Below are positions 39,979-48,360 of a stretch of DNA of 64,000 nucleotides, in pieces. Position 1 is the first letter of the stretch; every line of letters starts with the position of its first letter. The translations under genes were made by a program, and so were the position numbers. This DNA is from Dyella terrae (GTDB lineage: Bacteria; Pseudomonadota; Gammaproteobacteria; Xanthomonadales; Rhodanobacteraceae), in NCBI RefSeq assembly GCF_022394535.1, contig NZ_CP089414.1:1178001-1242000 (forward strand). The letters are read 5' to 3'. The notes under the pieces are model-generated. The model was not told the DNA's origin. It was given only the letters and a program-made list of their open reading frames with translations, and made no database searches.

Positions 39979-40610
39979 CAGATGGCCCCCCGCAGGTACA
40001 CAAAGGTGAAGACGCAGATCCAGACGATGTCCAGGAAGTGCCAGAACAGGCTCAGGCACGACAGGCGACGCTGGGTGGCATCGGTCAGACCGAAGCGACG
40101 GATCTGATCCATCATCACCACCAGCCAAATCAGGCCGCAGGTGACGTGCAGACCGTGCGTGCCCACCAGCGTGAAGTAGCTGGACAGGAACGCGCTATGG
40201 CTCGGGCCCGCGCCTTCATGGATGAGCTTGGCGAACTCGTAGACTTCCATGCCGATGAAGCCGGCACCGAAGAGGAACGTCACCGCCAGCCAAGCCACCA
40301 CGCCGCCCTTCTTGCCGGCATGCATGTTAAGCATGGCCATGCCGAAGGTGACCGACGAGAAGAGCAGCAGCATCGTCTCGCCGAGCACATACGGCAGCTC
40401 GAACAGTTCCTTGGCGGTCGGGCCGCCGGCCGTGCTGTTACCCAGCACGGCGAAGGTTGCAAACAGGCCTGAGAAGATCAGGCAGTCGCTCATCAGATAG
40501 ATCCAGAACCCCAGCAGGGTCTTGGATCCATCGTCGTGGTGATGGGCGTCTCCACCATGGGAGACGCCGTCGAGCGCGCCATGCGTGGCGCTTGCTGCAG
40601 GACTGCTCAT
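39978..40610 (-). CDS. cyoC: Cytochrome bo3 ubiquinol oxidase subunit III
   Basis: 210 residues with five membrane helices, e.g. [65 protein letters not shown] and [16 protein letters not shown]. This matches the quinol-oxidase branch of heme-copper oxidase subunit III. There is no redox centre. It lies between cyoB and cyoD in the operon. Confidence 0.95.
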   Translation of the reverse strand: MSSPAASATHGALDGVSHGGDAHHHDDGSKTLLGFWIYLMSDCLIFSGLFATFAVLGNSTAGGPTAKELFELPYVLGETMLLLFSSVTFGMAMLNMHAGKKGGVVAWLAVTFLFGAGFIGMEVYEFAKLIHEGAGPSHSAFLSSYFTLVGTHGLHVTCGLIWLVVMMDQIRRFGLTDATQRRLSCLSLFWHFLDIVWICVFTFVYLRGAI

Positions 40611-40613
40611 GGG

Positions 40614-42638
40614 TTACGCCACCTTCTGACGCTGCGGCGCGGCCACCGGAGCCACCTGCGTGGTCTGGAACTGTTTGAGCTGCGCGTGACGCGAACGCTC
40701 GATCTTCTCGACCTCGGCCGCCGGCACCCAGTAATCGATGTCGCGGTCGTAAGCGCGGACGATGAAGGCACCAATCATGCCCAGCAGGCCCACGGCCGCC
40801 AGCCACCAGATGTGCCACACCAGGGCAAAGCCCAGGACCGTACCGAATGCGCCCATGACCACACCGACGCCGGTGTTACGGGGCATGTGAATGTCTTCGT
40901 ACTTGGCAGGCTGCACGTAGGCGACTCCGTTTTGTTTGTCTTCCCAGAATTGGTCGAGCTCTTTGACCTGGGGAACGATGGCGAAGTTGTAGAAAGGCGC
41001 GGGCGAGCTGATGGCCCACTCCAGGGTGCGGCCACCCCACGGGTCGCCGCTGGGATCGGTGAGGCTCTTGCGGTCGCGGATGGAGACATAGAACTGCACG
41101 AGGGTGCAGAGGATGCCCACCGCAATGACCGCGGCGCCGAGGGCGGCGACGATCAGGAACGGCTGCCAATCCGGGTTGGCGTAATGGTTCATACGACGCG
41201 TCATGCCCTTCAGGCCGAGCACGTACAGCGGTGCAAAGGCCATCCAGAAGCCGACCAGCCAGCACCAGAAGGACGCCTTGCCCCAGAACTCATTGAGGCG
41301 GAAGCCGAAGGCCTTCGGGAACCAGTAGTTGATTGCCGCGAACACGCCGAACACCACGCCGCCGATGATCACGTTGTGGAAGTGCGCGATCAGGAACACG
41401 CTGTTGTGCAGCACAAAGTCTGCGCCCGGCACAGCCATCAGCACGCCGGTGACGCCGCCGATCACGAAGGTGACCATGAAGCCCACCGTCCACAGCATCG
41501 GCACGTTGTATTCCACGCGGCCGCGATACATGGTGAACAGCCAGTTGAACAGCTTTGCACCCGTGGGCACCGAGATGATCATCGTCGTGATGCCGAAGAA
41601 GGCATTGACGCTGGCACCCGAACCCATGGTGAAAAAGTGGTGCAACCACACAACGAACGAGAGCACGCCGATGCACGAAGTCGCATAGACCATCGACTTG
41701 TAGCCAAACAACGGCTTCTTGGAGAACGTCGCGACGATCTCCGAGTACGCACCGAAGCACGGCAGGATCAGGATGTAGACCTCCGGGTGACCCCAGATCC
41801 AGATCATGTTCACGTACATCATGGCGTTGCCGCCAAGCTCGTTCGTGAAGAAGTGCATGTCGAGGTAGCGATCAGCCGTGAGCAGCGCCAGCGTCACCGT
41901 CAGGATCGGGAACGCGGCCACGATCAGGATGTTGGTGACCAGTGCAGTCCACGTGAACACCGGCATCTTCATCAGCGTCATGCCAGGGGCACGCATCTTC
42001 ATGATGGTGACGATGAAGTTGATACCGCTCAACGTGGTACCCAGGCCAGACAGCTGCAGTGACCAGATGTAGTAATCCACGCCTACTGTTGGGCTGTACT
42101 TGATGCCCGAGAGCGGCGGATAAGCGAGCCAGCCGGTGGCGGCAAAGTCGCCCACGAACAGCGACACCATCACCAGCACCACGCCCGACATGAACAGCCA
42201 GAAGCTGAGCGAGTTCAGGAACGGATAGGCCACGTCGCGCGCGCCGATCTGCAGCGGCACCACCATGTTCATCAGGCCCGTGATGAACGGCATGGCCACG
42301 AAGAAGATCATGATGACACCGTGCGCGGTGAACACCTGATCGAAGTGGTGCGGCGGCAGATAGCCGGCCGATTCACCGGCGGCCATGGCCTGCTGCATGC
42401 GCATCATGATGGCATCGGAGAAGCCACGCAGCAGCATGACCAGCGCCACGATGATGTACATGATGCCGATTTTCTTGTGGTCCACAGACGTGAACCACTC
42501 CTTCCACAGGTAACCCCATAGACGGAACTTGGTGATGATGGCGAGCATCGCCAGACCGCCAAGAATGACGGCAACGAGCGTGCCCATCACGATTGGCTCG
42601 TGATACGGGACCGCGTCAAGGGTGAGCTTTCCAAACAT
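40614..42638 (-). CDS. cyoB: Cytochrome bo3 ubiquinol oxidase subunit I
   Basis: 674 residues, the catalytic heme-copper subunit with about 15 membrane helices. The low-spin and high-spin heme ligands are seen in [11 protein letters not shown] and [13 protein letters not shown]. The CuB ligands and His-Tyr crosslink are in [20 protein letters not shown] and in [10 protein letters not shown]. It reduces O2 to water with ubiquinol and pumps protons across the inner membrane. It lies 3 bases after cyoA. Confidence 0.98.
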   Translation of the reverse strand: MFGKLTLDAVPYHEPIVMGTLVAVILGGLAMLAIITKFRLWGYLWKEWFTSVDHKKIGIMYIIVALVMLLRGFSDAIMMRMQQAMAAGESAGYLPPHHFDQVFTAHGVIMIFFVAMPFITGLMNMVVPLQIGARDVAYPFLNSLSFWLFMSGVVLVMVSLFVGDFAATGWLAYPPLSGIKYSPTVGVDYYIWSLQLSGLGTTLSGINFIVTIMKMRAPGMTLMKMPVFTWTALVTNILIVAAFPILTVTLALLTADRYLDMHFFTNELGGNAMMYVNMIWIWGHPEVYILILPCFGAYSEIVATFSKKPLFGYKSMVYATSCIGVLSFVVWLHHFFTMGSGASVNAFFGITTMIISVPTGAKLFNWLFTMYRGRVEYNVPMLWTVGFMVTFVIGGVTGVLMAVPGADFVLHNSVFLIAHFHNVIIGGVVFGVFAAINYWFPKAFGFRLNEFWGKASFWCWLVGFWMAFAPLYVLGLKGMTRRMNHYANPDWQPFLIVAALGAAVIAVGILCTLVQFYVSIRDRKSLTDPSGDPWGGRTLEWAISSPAPFYNFAIVPQVKELDQFWEDKQNGVAYVQPAKYEDIHMPRNTGVGVVMGAFGTVLGFALVWHIWWLAAVGLLGMIGAFIVRAYDRDIDYWVPAAEVEKIERSRHAQLKQFQTTQVAPVAAPQRQKVA

Positions 42639-42641
42639 GGC

Positions 42642-43634
42642 TTACTTCTCTGCCTTGGCCGGGGTGATGTTCGAGGACACTGCGTCCCCGCCCTCGTGGT
42701 TGTGCATGTCCATCTGCATGCCTTCCTGCGGCGCGTCGTGATGCATGCCTTCCATCTGCATCTCGCCGTGCTTGGCGGCGTCATGCGACATCCCGCCCAT
42801 GTGCTGGTTGATCACGCCCACAAAGAGGTTGGGTGTGACGTTGCCGTAATACGTGACCGGAGCCTTCTCGCTGGGCTGCGCCAGCGCCTTGTAGCCCGCG
42901 TCATCAAGATTCGCCTGCGAGGCCTTGGCCTTGGCGATCCACTCGTTGAAGCCGTCTTCGGAGGTCGCGATGGCCTTGAAGTGCATGTCCGAGAAGCCTT
43001 CGCCACTGAAGTTGGTCGAAAGGCCTGCATAGGTGCCCGGCTCACGCGCGATCAGGTGCAGCTTGGTTTCCATACCCGCCATGGCGTAGATCTGACTGCC
43101 CAGCTGCGGAATGAAGAAGGCGTTCATCACCGAATCGGAGGTGAGCTGGAAGTTCACCGGGCGATCGGTCGGGAAGGCCAACTCGTTCACCGAGGCCACG
43201 CCGTATTCCGGGTAAACGAACAACCACTTCCAGTCCATCGAGACCACCTGCACGGTGATCGGCTTGGCTTCCGATTCCAGCGGCTTGTACGGATCAAGCG
43301 CATGCGAACTCGTCCAGGTGATCACCGCAAGAATCGCCACGATGATGGCCGGGATGGTCCACACCACCACCTCGATCTTGTTCGAGTGCGACCAGTTCGG
43401 CGCGTAGGTAGCTTTCTTGTTCGAGGAGCGGTAGCGCCAGGGGAACCACAGCGTCATCGCAATCACCGGAATCGCCACCACGGCCATCAGGCCCAGCGCG
43501 ATCAGGATGAGGGACTTCTCATGGGCACCCACATCGCCCTTGGGCGTGAGGACTTCCAAGTTGCAGCCGCTGAGCAACACAGCGACGCCAACGCCTGCGT
43601 AACGCAGGCGCGAAAAAAGGGCTTGCATGTTCAC
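42642..43634 (-). CDS. cyoA: Cytochrome bo3 ubiquinol oxidase subunit II
   Basis: 330 residues. The lipoprotein signal ends VAVLLSGC, two membrane helices follow ([42 protein letters not shown]) and then a periplasmic cupredoxin domain that lacks the CuA cysteines, as expected for a quinol oxidase. The C-terminal ~50 residues are Met/His-rich ([26 protein letters not shown]), a possible copper-handling tail also known in other CyoA proteins. The GTG at 43634 has AGG six bases upstream; an ATG at 43628 is the alternative. First gene of cyoABCD; no cyoE is present downstream. Confidence 0.96.
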   Translation of the reverse strand: MNMQALFSRLRYAGVGVAVLLSGCNLEVLTPKGDVGAHEKSLILIALGLMAVVAIPVIAMTLWFPWRYRSSNKKATYAPNWSHSNKIEVVVWTIPAIIVAILAVITWTSSHALDPYKPLESEAKPITVQVVSMDWKWLFVYPEYGVASVNELAFPTDRPVNFQLTSDSVMNAFFIPQLGSQIYAMAGMETKLHLIAREPGTYAGLSTNFSGEGFSDMHFKAIATSEDGFNEWIAKAKASQANLDDAGYKALAQPSEKAPVTYYGNVTPNLFVGVINQHMGGMSHDAAKHGEMQMEGMHHDAPQEGMQMDMHNHEGGDAVSSNITPAKAEK

Positions 43635-43851
43635 TGACTACCTGGGGTGCAGCGTGGGGACGCGGCATGGTAGCCATGTTAGGTTCGCGTTGGTACTTCT
43701 TTGAGACACAATGCCGCACATGTAATTTTTTGCGCAGACGCCTGCGGCCACTTGACTAAAAAAAGCAAGTGCGCGCACCCGCATTCGCACGCCGACTTTC
43801 GTAGCAGAACCCCGAAAATCGACGGATCGACGCCCCTGCTACCATGCGTCG

Positions 43852-45651
43852 ATGGACCACACCACGCCCGCGAAACTGGTCGCCTTGCGGCAAGCCATGC
43901 AGCAGCACGACGTTGCCGCCTGCCTCGTCCCTAGCGCTGACCCACATCTGTCCGAGTACCTGCCCGCCCATTGGCAGGCTCGCGCATGGCTTTCTGGCTT
44001 TAGTGGCTCGGCCGGCACGCTCGTCGTCACCGCCAACCATGCGGGACTGTGGACCGACAGCCGCTATTTCGCGCAGGCCGCGACGGAACTGGCCGGTAGC
44101 GGCGTTGATCTGATGAAGCAGCGCGTAGCCCACGCGCCCGAGCACGTCGAGTGGCTGCTGGACCATCTGTCCGAGGGACAAACCCTCGCCGTGGCCGGTG
44201 ACAGTTTTCCGCTGGCCGTCGCACGACAGCTCGAGCGACGCCTGGAGCGCATCGGCGCCCGCCTGCGCACCGACCTGGACCTGCCCGGACTGATCTGGCC
44301 GGATCGTCCCACCCTGCCCTCCGCTCCCGTGGTTGAGCACGCCATCCGTTATGCGACCCAGCCGCGAAGCGACAAATTCGGCCGCCTGCGTACCGCCATG
44401 CGCAAACTGGGCGCGACGCATCACCTGGTGTCCAGCCTGGATGACATCGCTTGGTTGACCAACCTGCGCGGCAGCGATGTTGAGTGCAATCCGGTGTTCC
44501 TCGCACATCTGCTGGTGCAGGCAGAAGGTCACGCCACGCTGTTTGTCGATCGCGGCAAGCTCACCGACGCGCTCGTAAGCGCACTCGGTACTGATCAGAT
44601 TCGCATCGCTGATTACGGCACAGTGACAGACGCGCTTTCCGAGCTCGGTGCACAGGATCGCCTGCTGCTCGACAGCAATCGCGTCGTGGTGGCCGTGGCC
44701 GCCGCCATTCCCAGCACCACGGGACCGGTCGAAGCGGCCAACCCTTCCACACTACTCAAGGCGCGCAAGACGGAAGCCGAGCTGGAACATATTCGCGACG
44801 TGATGCGCCGGGACGGCGCAGCACTCGCACGCGCCTTCCGCCGGCTGGAGGAACGCGTCACCGCCGGCATGACGCAAACCGAGCTGGACGTGGACACACT
44901 CCTGCGCGAGGAACGCTCGGCCCAACCGAACTTCGTCGGTGAGAGTTTCTCGACCATCGCCGGCTATATGGCCAACGGCGCGCTGCCGCATTATCGGGCC
45001 ACGCCGGAGGCGCACAGCACGCTCAAGGCCCAGGGCCTGCTGCTGGTCGATTCCGGTGGCCAGTACCTGGGTGGCACCACCGATATCACGCGTGTGCTTG
45101 CCCTGGGCGAAACCACGGCCGAGCAACGGCGCGACGGGACGCTCGTATTGAAGGGCATGATTGCTCTCAGTCGCGCCCGCTTTCCGAAAGGGGCCAGCGG
45201 CCCGCAGCTCGACGCGCTGGCGCGCGCACCGCTCTGGGCCAGCGGCATGGACTATGGCCATGGCACCGGCCACGGCGTGGGCTACTTCCTTAATGTCCAT
45301 GAAGGGCCGCACGGCATCCGCCCGCCCGCCTCCGGCGCCACACTGGTGCCACTGGACCCGGGCATGATCACTTCGATCGAACCGGGCCTCTACAAGCCGG
45401 GGCGACACGGTATTCGCCACGAGAACCTGGCCGTTGTGGTCGAGGCCGAAAAGACCGAGTTCGGCGAGTTCTATGGGTTCGAAACGCTGACCCTGTGCCC
45501 GTTCGACCGCCGCGCGCTGGAACCGAGCCTGCTCAACCCCGAAGAGCGCGCCTGGCTGGATGATTACCACGCCACCGTCCGCGCCGCGCTGGCGCCGCTA
45601 TTGGAGGACGCTGACCTGGCATGGCTCGAGCGGCACTGCGCACCACTCTGA
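43852..45651 (+). CDS. Xaa-Pro aminopeptidase (M24B, long eukaryote-like form)
   Basis: 599 residues, clearly longer than E. coli PepP (about 440) and with the three-domain layout of the long aminopeptidase P. Two N-terminal creatinase-like domains (SGFSGSAGTLVVT, WLTNLRGSDVECNPVF) precede the pita-bread catalytic domain. The five metal ligands are visible: the two Asp in LLVDSGGQYLGGTTDITR, the His in GHGTGHGVGYFLNVHEGP, and the Glu in TSIEPGLYK and in HENLAVVVE. A C-terminal extension of about 60 residues follows. It removes an N-terminal residue preceding proline and is probably cytoplasmic. It is divergent from cyoA. Confidence 0.95.
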   Translation: MDHTTPAKLVALRQAMQQHDVAACLVPSADPHLSEYLPAHWQARAWLSGFSGSAGTLVVTANHAGLWTDSRYFAQAATELAGSGVDLMKQRVAHAPEHVEWLLDHLSEGQTLAVAGDSFPLAVARQLERRLERIGARLRTDLDLPGLIWPDRPTLPSAPVVEHAIRYATQPRSDKFGRLRTAMRKLGATHHLVSSLDDIAWLTNLRGSDVECNPVFLAHLLVQAEGHATLFVDRGKLTDALVSALGTDQIRIADYGTVTDALSELGAQDRLLLDSNRVVVAVAAAIPSTTGPVEAANPSTLLKARKTEAELEHIRDVMRRDGAALARAFRRLEERVTAGMTQTELDVDTLLREERSAQPNFVGESFSTIAGYMANGALPHYRATPEAHSTLKAQGLLLVDSGGQYLGGTTDITRVLALGETTAEQRRDGTLVLKGMIALSRARFPKGASGPQLDALARAPLWASGMDYGHGTGHGVGYFLNVHEGPHGIRPPASGATLVPLDPGMITSIEPGLYKPGRHGIRHENLAVVVEAEKTEFGEFYGFETLTLCPFDRRALEPSLLNPEERAWLDDYHATVRAALAPLLEDADLAWLERHCAPL

Positions 45652-45666
45652 CGGGCGGACGCCAGC

Positions 45667-46140
45667 ATGCTTGACCTGCCCAGCGGCATCGTGGACTTCG
45701 GTGACGGCGAAACGTTGGCCGTCGATAGCGAACTGACCGCCTTTGAGCAGACCCGGGCCTACGCCCGGCTCACCTGCCACCCCAATCCGCATGTGCCAGA
45801 CCTGCTCACATTCCAGGGCTGGCAGGAAGCCATCGAAGCGCACCGATGGTATGTAGCCCTCACGTTCTACCGGGGCCGTGGGGCCGGCATGTCCATGCAC
45901 CTCGCCAACGGCCCCCTGAGCCCGTTAGACTGGAACCGGGTCAGCGAGGCCCTGCTCAAGCGGGAGGTCCAGCTGTTAGTACGCATGGCGCAAGCCGCAC
46001 TGGGCCGGGCCGCCGATCACGCCACGTTCGCTCATGCGCCAGCATTCGGTGGTACCTGGGAGCTGCCCTGGGGCCAGCTCAGCGCACATGGCGAGCCGCG
46101 CTCCTACACCGCCGGGATCTATCTCACGCCCCGGCATTGA
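45667..46140 (+). CDS. Hypothetical cytoplasmic protein
   Basis: 157 residues with no signal peptide or membrane helix. It is rich in Trp and aromatic residues (FQGWQEAIEAHRWYVALTFYRGRGAGMSMHLANGPLSPLDWNRVSEALL, FGGTWELPWGQLSAHGEP). I do not recognise the family. It starts 15 bases after the aminopeptidase P stop and is probably in the same transcript. The composition is coding-like, so the gene is probably real. Confidence 0.65.
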   Translation: MLDLPSGIVDFGDGETLAVDSELTAFEQTRAYARLTCHPNPHVPDLLTFQGWQEAIEAHRWYVALTFYRGRGAGMSMHLANGPLSPLDWNRVSEALLKREVQLLVRMAQAALGRAADHATFAHAPAFGGTWELPWGQLSAHGEPRSYTAGIYLTPRH

Positions 46141-46365
46141 ATCGGCAAGACCTACCCTGACTAATCGCCTCCGGCAGGACGGGCGGCCGCTAACTACCCT
46201 GACTATATGTATATAAGTGGTCCGACGGCCTGGCAGCTCGCCATAGCGGGGGCGGCCGGCGGATCCCTCAATGCCCCGGAAGCACCGCAAGATCGTGTCA
46301 ATGCTTGACCTCCCCGCGCCCGCCACTCATCCTCCCGCGATTAACCACGCTGTCCACTTTCCCGC

Positions 46366-48255
46366 ATGAGCAGTCGCTACAACGCCGCCGACATTGAAGT
46401 CCTCTCTGGCCTTGACCCGGTCAAGCGCCGCCCCGGCATGTATACGGACACCTCCCGCCCGAACCACTTGGTGCAGGAAGTGGTCGACAACTCGGTGGAC
46501 GAGGCCCTCGCTGGCCACGCCAAATCCATTGAGGTGATCGTCCATACCGATGGCTCGGTCGAGGTGAGCGACGACGGCCGCGGCATGCCGGTGGACATCC
46601 ACCCGGAAGAAGGCGTGCCGGGCGTTGAGCTGATCCTCACTCGTCTGCACGCGGGCGGTAAGTTCTCTGGCAAGAACTACAACTTCTCCGGTGGCTTGCA
46701 CGGCGTCGGCGTGTCCGTGGTGAACGCGCTGTCCAATCGCGTGGAAGTTACCATCCGCCGCGACGGCAACGAATACCGCATGGCCTTCGAGAACGGCGAC
46801 CGCGCCAGTGAGCTCGAGATCATTGGCACGGTGCCGAAGAAAAAGACCGGCACCACGGTGCGCTTCTGGGCCGACCCGAAGTATTTCGACTCGCCGAAGA
46901 TCTCGCTGGGCAAGCTGCGCCACCTGCTGCGCGCCAAGGCCGTGCTGTGCGCCGGCCTCAACGTGAAGCTGGTGGACGAAGCCACGGGCGACGTCAACGA
47001 GTGGTATTACGAGGACGGCCTGCGCGACTACCTGCGCGACGAGTTGTCCAACGCCGAGGCCATCCCGGCCGAGCTGTTCGTGCACCACGTACAGCGCGAG
47101 GCCGATGGTCTCGACGTGGCCCTCGCCTGGCTGCCTGAAGGCGAGCTGGTGCAGGAAAGCTACGTCAACCTCATTCCCACCGCCCAGGGCGGTACGCACG
47201 TGAACGGCCTGCGCTCGGGCCTCACCAATGCCATTCGCGAGTTCTGCGACATCCGCAACCTGCTGCCGCGCGGCGTGAAGCTCGCGCCGGAAGACGTGTG
47301 GGAGCGCCTCGCCTTCGTACTGTCGGCCAAGCTGCAAGACCCGCAGTTCGCCGGCCAGACCAAGGAGCGCCTGTCCTCCCGCAATGCGGCTGGCATGGTC
47401 GAAGGCGTCATCCACGATGCCTTCAGCCTGTGGCTCAACCAGCACGTGGACCTGGGTGAGCGCATCGCCCAGCTCGCCATCGAGCGCGCCAGTGCGCGCC
47501 TGAAGGCCGCCAAGCAGGTGGTGCGCAAGAAGATTACCCAGGGCCCCGCCCTGCCCGGCAAGCTCGCCGACTGCACCGCCACCGACCTTAGCCGCACCGA
47601 GCTGTTCCTGGTGGAAGGCGACTCGGCGGGCGGTAGCGCCAAGCAGGCGCGCGACAAGGAATTCCAGGCCATTCTTCCGCTACGCGGCAAGATCCTCAAC
47701 ACCTGGGAAGTCGAGTCCGGCTCGGTGCTCGCCTCCGAAGAAGTGCACAACCTCGCCGTCGCCATTGGTTGCGACCCCGGCAAGGACGACCTGTCCGGCT
47801 TGCGCTACGGCAAGGTGGTGATCCTCGCCGACGCGGATTCCGACGGCCTGCACATCGCTACCTTGCTCAGTGCGCTGTTCCTCAGGCACTTCCCGTCGCT
47901 GGTCCGCGAAGGGCACGTGTTCGTTGCCATGCCGCCCCTGTTCCGCGTGGACGTGGGCAAGCAGGTTTTCTACTGCCTGGACGAAAACGAAAAGAACGCG
48001 ATGCTCGAGCGCGTGCAACGCGAAAAGATGAAAGGCCAGGTCAGCACCACCCGCTTCAAGGGTCTGGGCGAGATGAATCCGGGCCAGTTGCGCGAGTCGA
48101 CCATCCATCCGGACACGCGCCGCCTGGTGCAGCTCACCGTGGATGGCGACGATGGCACGACCAAGCTGATGGACATGCTGCTTGCCAAGAAGCGCGCCAG
48201 CGACCGCAAGGCGTGGCTCGAGGAAAAGGGCGATCTGGCGACATTGGAGGTTTGA
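46366..48255 (+). CDS. parE: DNA topoisomerase IV subunit B
   Basis: 629 residues, the length expected for ParE rather than GyrB (about 800). The GHKL ATPase domain has VVDNSVDEAL, DDGRGMPV and GGLHGVGVSVVNALS. The TOPRIM domain has LFLVEGDSAGGSAKQARDKEFQAILPLRGKILN, then ILADADSDGLHIATLL. It decatenates replicated chromosomes together with ParC, which is not in the window. About 225 bases upstream carry no gene. Confidence 0.97.
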   Translation: MSSRYNAADIEVLSGLDPVKRRPGMYTDTSRPNHLVQEVVDNSVDEALAGHAKSIEVIVHTDGSVEVSDDGRGMPVDIHPEEGVPGVELILTRLHAGGKFSGKNYNFSGGLHGVGVSVVNALSNRVEVTIRRDGNEYRMAFENGDRASELEIIGTVPKKKTGTTVRFWADPKYFDSPKISLGKLRHLLRAKAVLCAGLNVKLVDEATGDVNEWYYEDGLRDYLRDELSNAEAIPAELFVHHVQREADGLDVALAWLPEGELVQESYVNLIPTAQGGTHVNGLRSGLTNAIREFCDIRNLLPRGVKLAPEDVWERLAFVLSAKLQDPQFAGQTKERLSSRNAAGMVEGVIHDAFSLWLNQHVDLGERIAQLAIERASARLKAAKQVVRKKITQGPALPGKLADCTATDLSRTELFLVEGDSAGGSAKQARDKEFQAILPLRGKILNTWEVESGSVLASEEVHNLAVAIGCDPGKDDLSGLRYGKVVILADADSDGLHIATLLSALFLRHFPSLVREGHVFVAMPPLFRVDVGKQVFYCLDENEKNAMLERVQREKMKGQVSTTRFKGLGEMNPGQLRESTIHPDTRRLVQLTVDGDDGTTKLMDMLLAKKRASDRKAWLEEKGDLATLEV

Positions 48256-48360
48256 CCGCAGGGGCGCAGCAAGTCGCCCCGGATTTGCCCGTTTTGGCCG
48301 TCGCTGCAGCACAAACGACGGCCATGCTTATGGACAAGGCCCCTAACCAAGAACGGCACC

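Noticed and set aside
40536..42062. 508-residue plus-strand frame antisense to cyoB
   Set aside because: Overlaps the certain oxidase subunit I gene. The His/Asp/Arg-rich translation is an antisense artefact.
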